A stretch of DNA of 64,000 nt from HO2-45-11b sp964450915 (GTDB taxonomy: Bacteria > Patescibacteriota > Andersenbacteria > UBA10190): NCBI GenBank assembly GCA_964450915.1, contig CAYVFG010000001.1, positions 79,830-143,829 on the forward strand, written 5' to 3'. The notes beneath the pieces were generated by a model, which ran no database searches, was not told the DNA's origin, and saw only the letters and a program-made list of their open reading frames with translations. The translations under genes were made by a program, and so were the position numbers. Numbering within the stretch: position 1 is the stretch's first letter; each line of letters opens with the position of its first letter. This document shows positions 29,608 through 38,089 of the stretch, in pieces.

Positions 29608-31257
29608 CTATCTCGTTTCATGAAAATTGCCCGAACCAAATGTTGGCGTTGCGCTCGCTGTCGGAGTGGCTGTTGGCGTAGGGGATCCTTTCGCAACAAC
29701 GATGACGGAAACCGTTCCATTATTCGACTGCGCACCGGCAGCATCTGTAATCCTCAGCAGGTTGTATGCATACGTACCGGGAGCATCGTTAAATGTAAGT
29801 GTTCCCAAACTAATCTGGCACGCAGCAGGGCTGGATGGATCAGCGATCGTTGTTTCGAACGTTGGCGCGCCTTGATTAAGGTCTGAATTCCATTCACACT
29901 TTCCGCCCTGAGATACTCCTGTGCTAGGCGTTGTCCATCCATCGGGATCCGAGCTTCCGTTTGCAGCAAGCTTAATAGACACTGGCGTACCCTGCTCTAC
30001 AGTGATACTGGATCCGAATGCGCCACTTCCTGCGCTAATGGTTGCAACGCTCAATGGAGGATTGTTTCCGCTTACCGGAGTTATTGTAGGTGTAGGAGTT
30101 ATTGTGGGCGTGATAGTTGGGCATGAGCCGATGCATGGCGTTGGAGTTGGGGGTTGCGTATTTGTAACCACAGTCACGGAATCTGGGGCGGACGTTCCAC
30201 CAGGACCAGTGCACGTAATTGTATACGTAGTTGAAACAGCAGACAGATTGCCCGTGGGATAATTAAGCCCAACTGCGGGTAATCCTGTCGCAGTAATACC
30301 GCCCGTCATTGCACACGATGTTGCGTCTTGAGACGTCCAGTGTAAATATGCCTGGGTATTTTTCTGAATCGTAAGAGGCCCGTTTGCAAAAGGACCGGAT
30401 GGATTATTCCCTACCGTAAGATCCACTGTGGCAGGCTGCTTTTGAACAAACCTTACAGATGCTGAAGACACCATCGGAGCATCATGAAGCGTATCCCATC
30501 CATTGAACAACGATGTGTATCCATACGTGGAATAAAAAGGATGCAAGTTCATTGTCGGAAGTCCTCTTTTATTTAACCAAATATCTTTTGCACTCCATTT
30601 GAGATCTTGTACCGTACGGGTAAGCGTGATCGTTTTTACTCCTGGCTTAAGCGCTGTTGTCGAAGTGCATGTTGCAGCCTTTCCATCATCATTCGTCACA
30701 CATTTCAACCTATCTCCCGCACTTGTCGTCCAAGAATCCGTCCATGTTCCGACAAGCGGACTATTATCGGGCGTGCTACTAATGCAATTATTAAAATTCC
30801 CGGTAAAATTATTCAAATTTGCCGCTAACGTGCCTGCAACCGATTGGCACGAAGCAACGTTTTCCATAATTGCCCTAAACGCCCCTCCAGCGTCGAAATA
30901 CACCGGCGGACTATCATAAAATTGCGCCCCAGTAGAAATAAGCTCTCCGGATGCGTTAATCGGCACCGTAAGCGTATCGCCAGGAATAAACGAGGTTTTC
31001 TCATTCGATTGATTAGTAATATCCGACTGAACCAATGACGTATCCATATTCATGCTAGTGACAGCATCCTGAGTCACTGGATTATTCACATCCGTATTTC
31101 GAAAAATCATCCAAATTGCGTCAATTGCGCAATGTGTTCCAGAGCAGTTCGTATGAATCGGATTTCCAGCTTGAGCAACGCTTGCGCCCAAGAATGAAAC
31201 GAAAAGAACAGTTAGCCCGAATATTGTTCTAGATAGAAATTTGAAGGATAGGTGCAT
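29608..31257 (-). CDS. Large exported protein with PT linkers
   Basis: A 549-residue protein. Signal peptide at residues 1-30 (FLGASVAQAG); a cysteine-containing beta region (HTNCSGTHCAID); a central domain with PGVKTITLTRTVQDLKWSAKD; an Ig-like domain with YLHWTSQDATSCAMTGGITA and VSTTYTITCTGPGGTSA, as in secreted CPR proteins; PT linkers; a PKD-like domain (VSIKLAANGSSDPDG to YNLLRITDAAGAQS); and a short PT tail. No C-terminal membrane helix is present. It follows the gene at 31265 by 7 nt in one operon. Confidence 0.75.
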   Translation of the reverse strand: MHLSFKFLSRTIFGLTVLFVSFLGASVAQAGNPIHTNCSGTHCAIDAIWMIFRNTDVNNPVTQDAVTSMNMDTSLVQSDITNQSNEKTSFIPGDTLTVPINASGELISTGAQFYDSPPVYFDAGGAFRAIMENVASCQSVAGTLAANLNNFTGNFNNCISSTPDNSPLVGTWTDSWTTSAGDRLKCVTNDDGKAATCTSTTALKPGVKTITLTRTVQDLKWSAKDIWLNKRGLPTMNLHPFYSTYGYTSLFNGWDTLHDAPMVSSASVRFVQKQPATVDLTVGNNPSGPFANGPLTIQKNTQAYLHWTSQDATSCAMTGGITATGLPAVGLNYPTGNLSAVSTTYTITCTGPGGTSAPDSVTVVTNTQPPTPTPCIGSCPTITPTITPTPTITPVSGNNPPLSVATISAGSGAFGSSITVEQGTPVSIKLAANGSSDPDGWTTPSTGVSQGGKCEWNSDLNQGAPTFETTIADPSSPAACQISLGTLTFNDAPGTYAYNLLRITDAAGAQSNNGTVSVIVVAKGSPTPTATPTASATPTFGSGNFHETR

Positions 31258-31264
31258 AAAATAA

Positions 31265-32692
31265 TTATGAAAGCATCGGATATTTTTTCTTCCTTGATCG
31301 CGCAATGCTTATAACAACGATCAGAACGATAGCGAGAATTCCAGCAACTCCGATAACTACATACCAAATCGGCTGAGAATTTGCGGTAGGAGTTACCGCA
31401 TGCGTAGCAACTGGCGCAAATGTATTTTGCGCACCAGCAATTACTCCTGCAGGATAGGAAACGGTTGTCTCATCCGCAATTGCTCCTGATGCATCCCTTG
31501 CAACCACATGCACATCAAACCCCTTACCAGCTAATTCTGAGAGTTTCGCAGACAGCAGCGCAGTTGAAAGCTGGTCAGCAGCAATCGGGGCATCTTTTGC
31601 CTGAACTTCTTTTCCATTGATTACAAGCGTATTTGTCATCGTCCCTGCTCCTGAGCCAAATGTAGCATTCACTACGCACGCATTAATCGTTGCAGAGCCA
31701 TCAGCAATCGCCCCGATTCCGGAATATACTATTCGTGGGACTAACCCCCCGACAGGAAACCGAATATCTAGTATGGATGGAGAAGCCTCGATATCACTAT
31801 TTGCCGCCGTCAAAACCAATTCGTATGTGCCTGGCGTAGCGCTATCCCAAGTAAATGCAATTGGAGCTGCCTTTGTTCCGGACACAGTAATGTCAACAGA
31901 CTTTGAAGCAACAGGCTTTGCCTGATCCGTAATACTCCATTTATACAAATCCATATGAACCGTTCCGGAAATCTTGGACTTTCCCAGTGTATTCAAGTCA
32001 ACGCTTACTGTGACCGGCTTCCCAGAATCAAGTACTGCCGGAATTGCTCGCAATTGGAATGCTTTATTATTTACCTTTACTGAATTTCTATCAAAATCAA
32101 ATCCCGCAACAGCGTTCGCAGCACTCCCCGTAACTACAGGACGCGTAACCGTAAACGGCGCAGATGCTCCGGTAAAGTTTGCAACATACGGAATGCCCGA
32201 CATCACATACCTATTCCCGACTAAGTAATACAGCTCAACCCGGTATGTGCCCGCAGGAGATTTGCTCGGAATTCTGTACGAATACGTAAAGTCAGTAGTC
32301 TGGTTAGCTGCCAAATCATACTCTCCTGGCACAAATTCCTGAGAGATATACGGATGCCAATTTTCTGACGCCATCGTAGCGTCTTCTCTAAGAATGTGCG
32401 CATATACCTTGCCGCCAACCAATGGATAGTTATTAGGATTTTCAATAGTTCCAGCAACAGTAATCGTTTCCCCGGGTAAATATTGATGATCAAGCATGCT
32501 TTTTGCAGTATCAACAGTAATAATCACGCTATTAAAATTGTAGTTATCTAAACACGCAAATCGTCCTTCGAAATACTGTTTCGCAGAATCCGTAAGGGCC
32601 GTATGCGGTTGAGGGCTGGCAGTTTGAGCAAATGCAAAGCTTGGCAACGCAACTATAGCCATACATACCAAGGCAACAAAAAACCTGTTCAT
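31265..32692 (-). CDS. Exported multi-domain beta protein with C-terminal membrane helix
   Basis: A 475-residue protein. Signal peptide at residues 1-23 (ALPSFAFAQ), then beta domains with LPGETITVAGTIENPNNYPL (a typical extracellular Ig-like opening), GTYRVELYYLVGNRYV and ATPGTYELVLTAANSD. A membrane helix at about 443-465 ends RSRKKKYPMLS. It resembles the protein at 26489 in architecture and in the GTYR/GSYR segment. The promoter is an extended -10 (TGGTATACT) 7 nt before ATG, inside an inverted repeat. Confidence 0.75.
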   Translation of the reverse strand: MNRFFVALVCMAIVALPSFAFAQTASPQPHTALTDSAKQYFEGRFACLDNYNFNSVIITVDTAKSMLDHQYLPGETITVAGTIENPNNYPLVGGKVYAHILREDATMASENWHPYISQEFVPGEYDLAANQTTDFTYSYRIPSKSPAGTYRVELYYLVGNRYVMSGIPYVANFTGASAPFTVTRPVVTGSAANAVAGFDFDRNSVKVNNKAFQLRAIPAVLDSGKPVTVSVDLNTLGKSKISGTVHMDLYKWSITDQAKPVASKSVDITVSGTKAAPIAFTWDSATPGTYELVLTAANSDIEASPSILDIRFPVGGLVPRIVYSGIGAIADGSATINACVVNATFGSGAGTMTNTLVINGKEVQAKDAPIAADQLSTALLSAKLSELAGKGFDVHVVARDASGAIADETTVSYPAGVIAGAQNTFAPVATHAVTPTANSQPIWYVVIGVAGILAIVLIVVISIARSRKKKYPMLS

Positions 32693-32700
32693 GTACTGAA

Positions 32701-32729
32701 GTATACCACCTTCCAAGAGGGTGTTATAC
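32701..32729. promoter_or_regulatory. Inverted repeat over the -10 box
   Basis: GTATACCACC, a 9-nt spacer and GGTGTTATAC match as an inverted repeat at 9 of 10 positions. The -10 hexamer of the surface operon lies at one edge, so this is a candidate operator. Confidence 0.5.
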
Positions 32730-32739
32730 ACACCGCAAC

Positions 32740-34191
32740 CTATGGTTCCATTTCAAGCACTTCGTCGATTCTGATTTGAGCGAAAAATTCTGGTACGTGG
32801 CTTACGAATATCATCGTGCCCTTATATTCATCGAGCGCTTGCGCAATAATCGGAATATGGCGGAAGTTAATATGGTTTGTCGGTTCGTCCAAAATAAGCA
32901 GTCCCGGTTTCTGCAGTGCAATTTGTGCAAACGCAACTAATCCCTTTTGCCCTTCGGATAAATTCCCTACTTTTATATTCATCATGTCGTTCGTAATCAA
33001 AAATCCTGCGGCAACGGACCGCATCGCCTGCTCCGTTTGCACTTTCATCACTGAAAATAGCGCCTCGCGAACCGTATGGTCAAAATTGAGCGTTGAAAAA
33101 TCCTGCCGGTAATAGCAGACATCAATACCTTCTGCGATCTGCACACCCTCCGCTTCATTATTAGCAATAGATTCTAAAAATGTGCTCTTCCCAATTCCAT
33201 TCGGCCCCGCAAGCAGCATATGCTGATTTTTCTTCAGCACAATCCCGGATTCTTTTGTAACCACTTCATGATCGATCATCATGCTATACGAAGAAATGCG
33301 AACTATATCTCCGCCCATATCTTCTTGCGCTTCAATAGTAAACGGCCGAATAGTTTTGTCGTCTTTTCTAATATCTACCTTGCTTTCCTCCATCTCAGCA
33401 GCCTCTTCGCGCAATTTTTTCGCCAAGAATCGCATCTTGCCTCCCTTATGGGAAAAGAAGTTCGATTTATCTTTATTATCTTGAATCTTTTTCGCCAATC
33501 GCGCATTCTCGCTTTCTTGCTTGGCTACTCGCGCAGAGATTTGCTCAACTACATCCAAATAATTTCCAACGAACTGATCTATCTTGCGATTAAACACATC
33601 CAAGTAAATAACGGCGTCCGTAAATGCATTTAAAAATTCCGCATCATGAGAAATAACGATGCAGGTCTTCTGGTAATTCTTAAGAAATTCCGTTAAGTGT
33701 GCGATCCCCGCAACATCTAAGTTATTTGTCGGCTCGTCTAGCAATAATAAATCAGGATCTTGAATTAATGCAGAAGCCAATAGCAATCTCGCTTGCTGCC
33801 CGCCAGATAAGTCTTTAATCTTTTTTTCTTTATCTACAGAAAAGTTTACGACTTCTAATACATCATCAATTCTTCGATCGATATCGTATATTTTTTTATC
33901 AAATCGCTTTTCAAAAAACTGTCGCACCGTAAGTTCTAGCTCATCCCGAGGGATCACCTGGCGGGCAGTAGCAATAGTTAATCCAGGCGCCCGGTTCACT
34001 CTTCCGGATTCCGGTTTTAATTCGTCCATAATAAGTCCGAATATAGTGCTTTTCCCCGCACCGTTCTGCCCCATAAGCGTTACTTTCATTCCTTCGCGCA
34101 CGGAAAAATTCACCTCATCTAATATAGGTTTATGGATTCCGAATTCGAATGAAACATCCGAAAAATTAATAATGTGTTCTGCGCGTGGCAT
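32740..34191 (-). CDS. ABC-F-family ATPase
   Basis: A 483-residue protein with two ABC cassettes and no membrane helices. Cassette 1: Walker A MGQNGAGKSTIF, signature LSGGQQARLLLA, Walker B LLLLDEPTNNLD. Cassette 2: Walker A AGPNGIGKSTF, signature NLSEGQKGLVAFA, Walker B LLILDEPTNHIN. A charged linker (NARLAKKIQDNKDKSN) lies between them as in ribosome-binding ABC-F factors. The second signature has E in place of the second G, a common ABC-F variation. It probably acts on ribosomes, but a specific subgroup cannot be named. Confidence 0.92.
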   Translation of the reverse strand: MPRAEHIINFSDVSFEFGIHKPILDEVNFSVREGMKVTLMGQNGAGKSTIFGLIMDELKPESGRVNRAPGLTIATARQVIPRDELELTVRQFFEKRFDKKIYDIDRRIDDVLEVVNFSVDKEKKIKDLSGGQQARLLLASALIQDPDLLLLDEPTNNLDVAGIAHLTEFLKNYQKTCIVISHDAEFLNAFTDAVIYLDVFNRKIDQFVGNYLDVVEQISARVAKQESENARLAKKIQDNKDKSNFFSHKGGKMRFLAKKLREEAAEMEESKVDIRKDDKTIRPFTIEAQEDMGGDIVRISSYSMMIDHEVVTKESGIVLKKNQHMLLAGPNGIGKSTFLESIANNEAEGVQIAEGIDVCYYRQDFSTLNFDHTVREALFSVMKVQTEQAMRSVAAGFLITNDMMNIKVGNLSEGQKGLVAFAQIALQKPGLLILDEPTNHINFRHIPIIAQALDEYKGTMIFVSHVPEFFAQIRIDEVLEMEP

Positions 34192-34237
34192 AAGGCGAAA
34201 GCCTAGCACAAATGCGCCATTTTCGCCAGCCTAAGTA

Positions 34238-34537
34238 TCACTTTTGTTTATCGAGCCTATCTAATCCAATTGCTTTTACCCCGTAGTACACCACAAGCGC
34301 CACTACGATAAAATCAATTACCACACTTATCATATCTCCGTATAAGATTTTGGCAGATCCGATAGAAAAAGAGGCAGTTGCAAGCCCTTTCGCAGCACCA
34401 AGCGGAATTCCTAGTATTGGGTTAATAATGTCGGTAACGAGCGCAGTAACCACTTTTGAAACGGCGCCACCCAAAATAAAGCCGACAGCTAACCCAACTA
34501 CGCCTTGTTCTCTAATAAAATCGATAAATCCTTTCAT
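34238..34537 (-). CDS. mscL: Large-conductance mechanosensitive channel
   Basis: A 99-residue protein. The MscL N-terminal amphipathic helix (MKGFIDFIREQGVVGLAVGF), pore helix 1 with GGAVSKVVTALVTDIINP and helix 2 (FIVVALVVYYGVKAI) are present. The C-terminal bundle is very short, ending RLDKQK, so the protein is about 30 residues shorter than typical. It opens under membrane tension to release solutes. A consensus TATAAT lies exactly 6 nt before ATG. Confidence 0.93.
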   Translation of the reverse strand: MKGFIDFIREQGVVGLAVGFILGGAVSKVVTALVTDIINPILGIPLGAAKGLATASFSIGSAKILYGDMISVVIDFIVVALVVYYGVKAIGLDRLDKQK

Positions 34538-34577
34538 AGCAACATTATAATACAGGCTAAGCAACAATAGCTATTTC

Positions 34578-34616
34578 ACCAAAACTAGCATCGGCCCTTG
34601 GTAAAGCCGATGCTAG
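34578..34616 (-). terminator. Terminator of the gene at 34623
   Basis: CTAGCATCGGC and GCCGATGCTAG form a perfect 11-bp stem around a 10-nt loop; the minus strand continues TTTTGG. The stop of the gene lies 7 nt upstream on that strand. Confidence 0.75.
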
Positions 34617-34622
34617 AATCCA

Positions 34623-34811
34623 TTACCCTAAGAGTCCTGCTAGACGCAGAAGGTAGAGGAATACCCCGATTGATACCAGGAATATTGCCCATCCCAGACT
34701 TAACCCTACCGGCGATCCCCACTCATCCCATTTCCGCCGTGGAAACTTTCGCTCCAGCCAATATTTCTCATCCGCGGAAAGACTGAGCTTTTCGTCGTTG
34801 TTTTTATCCAT
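34623..34811 (-). CDS. 62-residue single-helix membrane protein with long leader
   Basis: A highly charged N-terminal half (MDKNNDEKLSLSADEKYWLE, then RKFPRRKWDEWG) is followed by one hydrophobic helix (GLSLGWAIFLVSIGVFLYLL). No family was recognised. The gene has an unusually long (about 137 nt) leader with predicted structure and an own extended -10 promoter, and it is closed by a strong terminator, so it is a single-gene unit under apparent leader control. Confidence 0.65.
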   Translation of the reverse strand: MDKNNDEKLSLSADEKYWLERKFPRRKWDEWGSPVGLSLGWAIFLVSIGVFLYLLRLAGLLG

Positions 34812-34949
34812 AAGAAGAAGTTTTAATGAATAATTGAACTATGCCATCCAATCGACCTTTTTTATTTTTGGATAACTTGAGACCCTTGCTTTTGTTGATC
34901 GGGACTCCTTTGTGCGTCTCAAGGGAAAGACAGGAGTGCAAATTCCAAT
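34812..34949 (-). ncRNA. Structured leader, possible pseudoknot, unassigned
   Basis: On the minus strand ACTCC (34936-34932) can pair with GGAGT (34908-34904), which lies inside the loop of CTTGAGAC (34923-34916) / GTCTCAAG (34883-34876): an H-type pseudoknot. Overlapping the second stem, CCCTTG and CAAGGG give an alternative pairing, so two exclusive states are possible. A further ATCCAA/TTGGAT stem lies closer to the start codon. It matches no riboswitch class that I recognise. Confidence 0.5.
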
Positions 34950-34955
34950 ACGTAC

Positions 34956-34964
34956 ACTATAGCA
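34956..34964 (-). promoter_or_regulatory. Extended -10 promoter of the structured leader
   Basis: TGCTATAGT on the minus strand; the transcript would start near 34949, 138 nt before the gene. Confidence 0.6.
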
Positions 34965-35004
34965 ACGTTTTTCTTTGACGGCGAATTTACGCTCCTTGAA
35001 TTAT

Positions 35005-35613
35005 TTACTTATCTACCTGCGGACGCTCGGCGATATACTGCAAGACTGGGTTTACTGATATGCGCCAATCGCGAGATATGTTGCGATAGGTGTAGATGAA
35101 TATAGCAAACAATATATAGCCTATTGCAACACCTGCCGTATTAAATATCACATCATTAATATCAGCAATTCGGAACGTAATATTTGCCATGCGCCCTGTT
35201 ATATATTGCAACAACTCGATGCTAATACTTACAAGCAGCCCCGCACCAACCACCTTCTTGAAACGAAAATTCGTAATAAACGGCAATCCGAATCCGAATG
35301 GAACCATGAGCAAAATATTAAGGAGAGACGTGTTCAGATCTTCTAGTCTTAGCGTAACCAGTGGAATAAGACTCAAATTTCTTCCTGCCTCCATTCCCCG
35401 TAACATTAAGCCCGGCGTGAAATATTGAAGAAGAATAAGAGACTGAAGTTGAAATAACGTGTAATCCAACACCTTAAAAAGATATACGTAGAATATCGTA
35501 AAGAAGAATAGATACACGAAGCTTTTCTTTTTCTTTGCCAGAAGAAACGCAACGATACCAATCCATATCAAACCGAAAAGAAGTATCATCAACACATTTA
35601 TTTCATTGGTCAC
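35005..35613 (-). CDS. VanZ-like membrane protein starting 2 nt after tRNA-Ser
   Basis: A 202-residue protein from a GTG at 35613; an ATG at 35589 is an alternative start giving 194 residues. Five membrane helices are predicted. VanZ-type features are NLSLIPLVTLR, LNILLMVPFGFGLPFI, and SISIELLQYITGRMANITFR with ADINDVIFNTAGVAIGYILF, the conserved R-x-x-D-x-NDvi-N-x-x-G region. VanZ proteins confer glycopeptide tolerance in some hosts; the general role is unclear. The GTG lies 2 nt after the tRNA discriminator, matching the gene at 16176. Confidence 0.8.
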   Translation of the reverse strand: MTNEINVLMILLFGLIWIGIVAFLLAKKKKSFVYLFFFTIFYVYLFKVLDYTLFQLQSLILLQYFTPGLMLRGMEAGRNLSLIPLVTLRLEDLNTSLLNILLMVPFGFGLPFITNFRFKKVVGAGLLVSISIELLQYITGRMANITFRIADINDVIFNTAGVAIGYILFAIFIYTYRNISRDWRISVNPVLQYIAERPQVDK

Positions 35614-35615
35614 AG

Positions 35616-35700
35616 CGGAGAGGGTGAGATTCGAACTCACGGTACCTTTCGGTACGACAGTTTTCAAGACTGTTGCCTTAAACCACTCGGCCACCTCTCC
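35616..35700 (-). tRNA. tRNA-Ser (anticodon TGA)
   Basis: An 85-nt class II tRNA on the minus strand: acceptor GGAGAGG/CCTCTCC, anticodon stem ACAGT/ACTGT with loop CTTGAAA (TGA), long variable arm TACCGAAAGGTA, T arm GTGAG-TTCGAAT-CTCAC, discriminator G. No encoded CCA. Confidence 0.95.
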
Positions 35701-35829
35701 ATACGCTTCAAGCATCATAGTACAGCATGCGAACATTGACAACAGCGCTTATTTCATGCATGAATACATTCAATCGGTCATTGATCGTACAAGGGCACAC
35801 TTTACAACTCACACAGAAGAAAGGTAGCT

Positions 35830-36594
35830 ATGCGGGAATACCGAACGATCGTTAACTGGAAGGATAGGGATGACCCGGTAGTGGCGCAAATCATCACCCT
35901 CAAGCAAACGGGAGCTTCGCTTCGGGATATACAAATTGCGCTTGGAGGTAGGTGCAGTCACGAAACGATTCGCAAGTATTTATCTCGCCTCGCGGAGACA
36001 TTCGGGAAAAGCGTATTTGCACCGCAGATAAAAGAATGGACATCAAAGCAAATAGCGTCCCGATTGAAATGCTTAAGGAGCGTTATCAATAGCCTGTGCG
36101 CAGCAGGAGCAATTACAGGATGCAGAAAAAAATCATTTGCAAATGGCACCTGGCTCATCAATGAAACGGGTGTTGCGCAACTCAAAAAACACCCGTCAGT
36201 TTCCAAGCGGCTTACATGCGCAGCGTGCAGAAAGAAGTTCAAACCAAAACCTCACAGCCGAGCAAAAACGTGCTCCAAAACCTGCTCCAAACAACATGCC
36301 GCAGAGCTTCGAAAACTCCTTATTGCAAATGAGCCGGTAGTCGAGAAGCTGCAGGGCAAAGCTTTGCGAATTTGGCAGGCGGTACAAAAATGCTCCCAAA
36401 GAACAAGCTGGGTCACCATTGAACAGGCAGCAGCTACTACAACGCTCACCCCCATGCAAGTTCGCTGGTACGTAATGCGCGGCATCATCGCAAGCAAGCA
36501 CAACACCAAGAAACGATTCCGCACCAAGCGCAAAAACGTACGGCTATGCGCATTGAATCAAGTTAAGGTACTGGCAAAAATCCTTGCCTCCTGA
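35830..36594 (+). CDS. DNA-binding protein with helix-turn-helix and zinc-finger-like motif
   Basis: A 254-residue, strongly basic protein. Residues 15-52 form a resolvase-like helix-turn-helix (VVAQIITLKQTGASLRDIQI, then CSHETIRKYLSRL). Residues 128-152 hold CAACRKKFKPKPHSRAKTCS followed by KTC, a CxxC-x13-CxxxC zinc-binding candidate like the MerR-tail or homing-endonuclease type. A third helical region (WVTIEQAAATTTLTPMQVRW) looks like another DNA-binding helix pair. AAAGG lies 6 nt before ATG. It stands alone between tRNA-Ser and a terminator; its target is unknown. Confidence 0.65.
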   Translation: MREYRTIVNWKDRDDPVVAQIITLKQTGASLRDIQIALGGRCSHETIRKYLSRLAETFGKSVFAPQIKEWTSKQIASRLKCLRSVINSLCAAGAITGCRKKSFANGTWLINETGVAQLKKHPSVSKRLTCAACRKKFKPKPHSRAKTCSKTCSKQHAAELRKLLIANEPVVEKLQGKALRIWQAVQKCSQRTSWVTIEQAAATTTLTPMQVRWYVMRGIIASKHNTKKRFRTKRKNVRLCALNQVKVLAKILAS

Positions 36595-36596
36595 AT

Positions 36597-36639
36597 TCCG
36601 CCCGCTGAGGAGCCTCTTACTCCCGGCGGATTTTTATTT
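36597..36639 (+). terminator. Terminator of the DNA-binding-protein gene
   Basis: TCCGCC and GGCGGA close a hairpin with internal GAGGAG/CTC pairing, followed by TTTTTATTTA. Confidence 0.85.
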
Positions 36640-36655
36640 ACTCAATAATGTAATC

Positions 36656-38080
36656 TTAGAGCTCCCGTACACGAATCGCGCTTTCGAAATGCTGAGATTC
36701 TTTTTTAAGTCCGGACATAATTACAAGCTTTGCGCCTTGAGTAAATCCTTCTTTTTCTTGTAACTGCGCAATCGCTCCGACCACCATATGGTCTGGTTTA
36801 TCATACCCATCAACAAGAATTGGCGTAACGCCCCATGTAAGGATTAATTGATTAAACACTCGAGGACTTTGTGTTGCAGCAAATATAGGAACCTCCGGAC
36901 GCAGGCGCGCAATATGGCGAGCAGAATATCCTGAACCTGTCGTTACAAGAATTGCGTCAGCCTTGATGCTGCGCGCAAGTGCGACAGCAGAAGATGCCAC
37001 GGCAGATGCAATAGAATCGTCTATAACAATACTTGTATGTACGGGCATATCATCAAGTGGCGAGCTTTCCGTTTGCTCAATAATATCCGACATCATGCGA
37101 ACAGCCTGAATCGGATACTTACCCATGGCAGATTCTCCGGAAAGCATTACCGCATCAGTATGATCGATAACCGCATTTGCAACATCGGATACTTCCGCTC
37201 GCGTTGGGCGCGGATTATATTCCATCGACGCCATCATTTCCGTTGCCGTAATCACCGGCTTTCCTGCAGCAATACATTTCACAATCAATTCTTTTTGATG
37301 AATGGGCAATTTTGCAACAGGAGTCTCTAATCCCAAATCTCCGCGGGCAATCATCACGCCGTCCGTCTCCTCCAAGATTTCATCGAAATTTATCAGAGCT
37401 TCATGCTTTTCAATCTTCACAATAATGTGCGGAGGCTCCATGTGCTCCGGTAACCATTTTTTAATTTTCTCTTTTAATTGACGAACATCTTCTGCGGACC
37501 GAACAAATGAAAGCGCAACGAAATCGATATTTTGCTTGAGTCCGAATGCCAAATCCAAATCATCTTTTTCCGTCATCGATTCCATGGAAAGCGTCACCGT
37601 GGGAACATTGATGCCTTTATGGGAAATCAATTTCCCGCCTAACAACACTTTCGCCGTAATCATGTTGCCCTGCACGTCTACCACTTCTAGTTCTCGCGTC
37701 CCATCTGCAAGCAGAATACGATCAGACTTTCCCAAATCATGAGCAAACCGATCGTACGGAACCGGGATAACGCCTTTTTCCGCCTCAAGAACGCCGGCTT
37801 GCAAACGAACCAACTTGCCTTCAATTAACTCCATTCCATCATTCGGAAGAACTCCAACTCGCAATTTTGGCCCCTGCAAATCCTGCAAAATGGCAACGGG
37901 AATACCAGCTTCTTTTGAAGCGGTGCGGACAGTATCCACTAAATGCAAATTCGCATCGTGATCGCCATGCGAAAAATTAATGCGCGCCACATTCATGCCC
38001 GCAAGAATCATTTCTTTTAACACCGGAACCATGCTCGACGCCGGCCCTATCGTGCATACAATATTCGTTCGCTTATGCAT
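36656..38080 (-). CDS. pyk: Pyruvate kinase
   Basis: Converts phosphoenolpyruvate and ADP to pyruvate and ATP. The 474-residue protein shows NIVCTIGPAS at the start, RINFSHGDH, DLQGPKLRVG with the active-site region, the metal-site stretch GVMIARGDLGLETP, the substrate-site TATEMMASMEYNPRPTRAEV and DVANAVIDHTDAVMLSGESA. The C-terminal domain (ILVTTGSGYSARHIARLRP) has the usual allosteric fold. A TATAAT box 8 nt before ATG lies across the end of the preceding gene. Confidence 0.97.
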   Translation of the reverse strand: MHKRTNIVCTIGPASSMVPVLKEMILAGMNVARINFSHGDHDANLHLVDTVRTASKEAGIPVAILQDLQGPKLRVGVLPNDGMELIEGKLVRLQAGVLEAEKGVIPVPYDRFAHDLGKSDRILLADGTRELEVVDVQGNMITAKVLLGGKLISHKGINVPTVTLSMESMTEKDDLDLAFGLKQNIDFVALSFVRSAEDVRQLKEKIKKWLPEHMEPPHIIVKIEKHEALINFDEILEETDGVMIARGDLGLETPVAKLPIHQKELIVKCIAAGKPVITATEMMASMEYNPRPTRAEVSDVANAVIDHTDAVMLSGESAMGKYPIQAVRMMSDIIEQTESSPLDDMPVHTSIVIDDSIASAVASSAVALARSIKADAILVTTGSGYSARHIARLRPEVPIFAATQSPRVFNQLILTWGVTPILVDGYDKPDHMVVGAIAQLQEKEGFTQGAKLVIMSGLKKESQHFESAIRVREL

Positions 38081-38089
38081 ATACAACCA

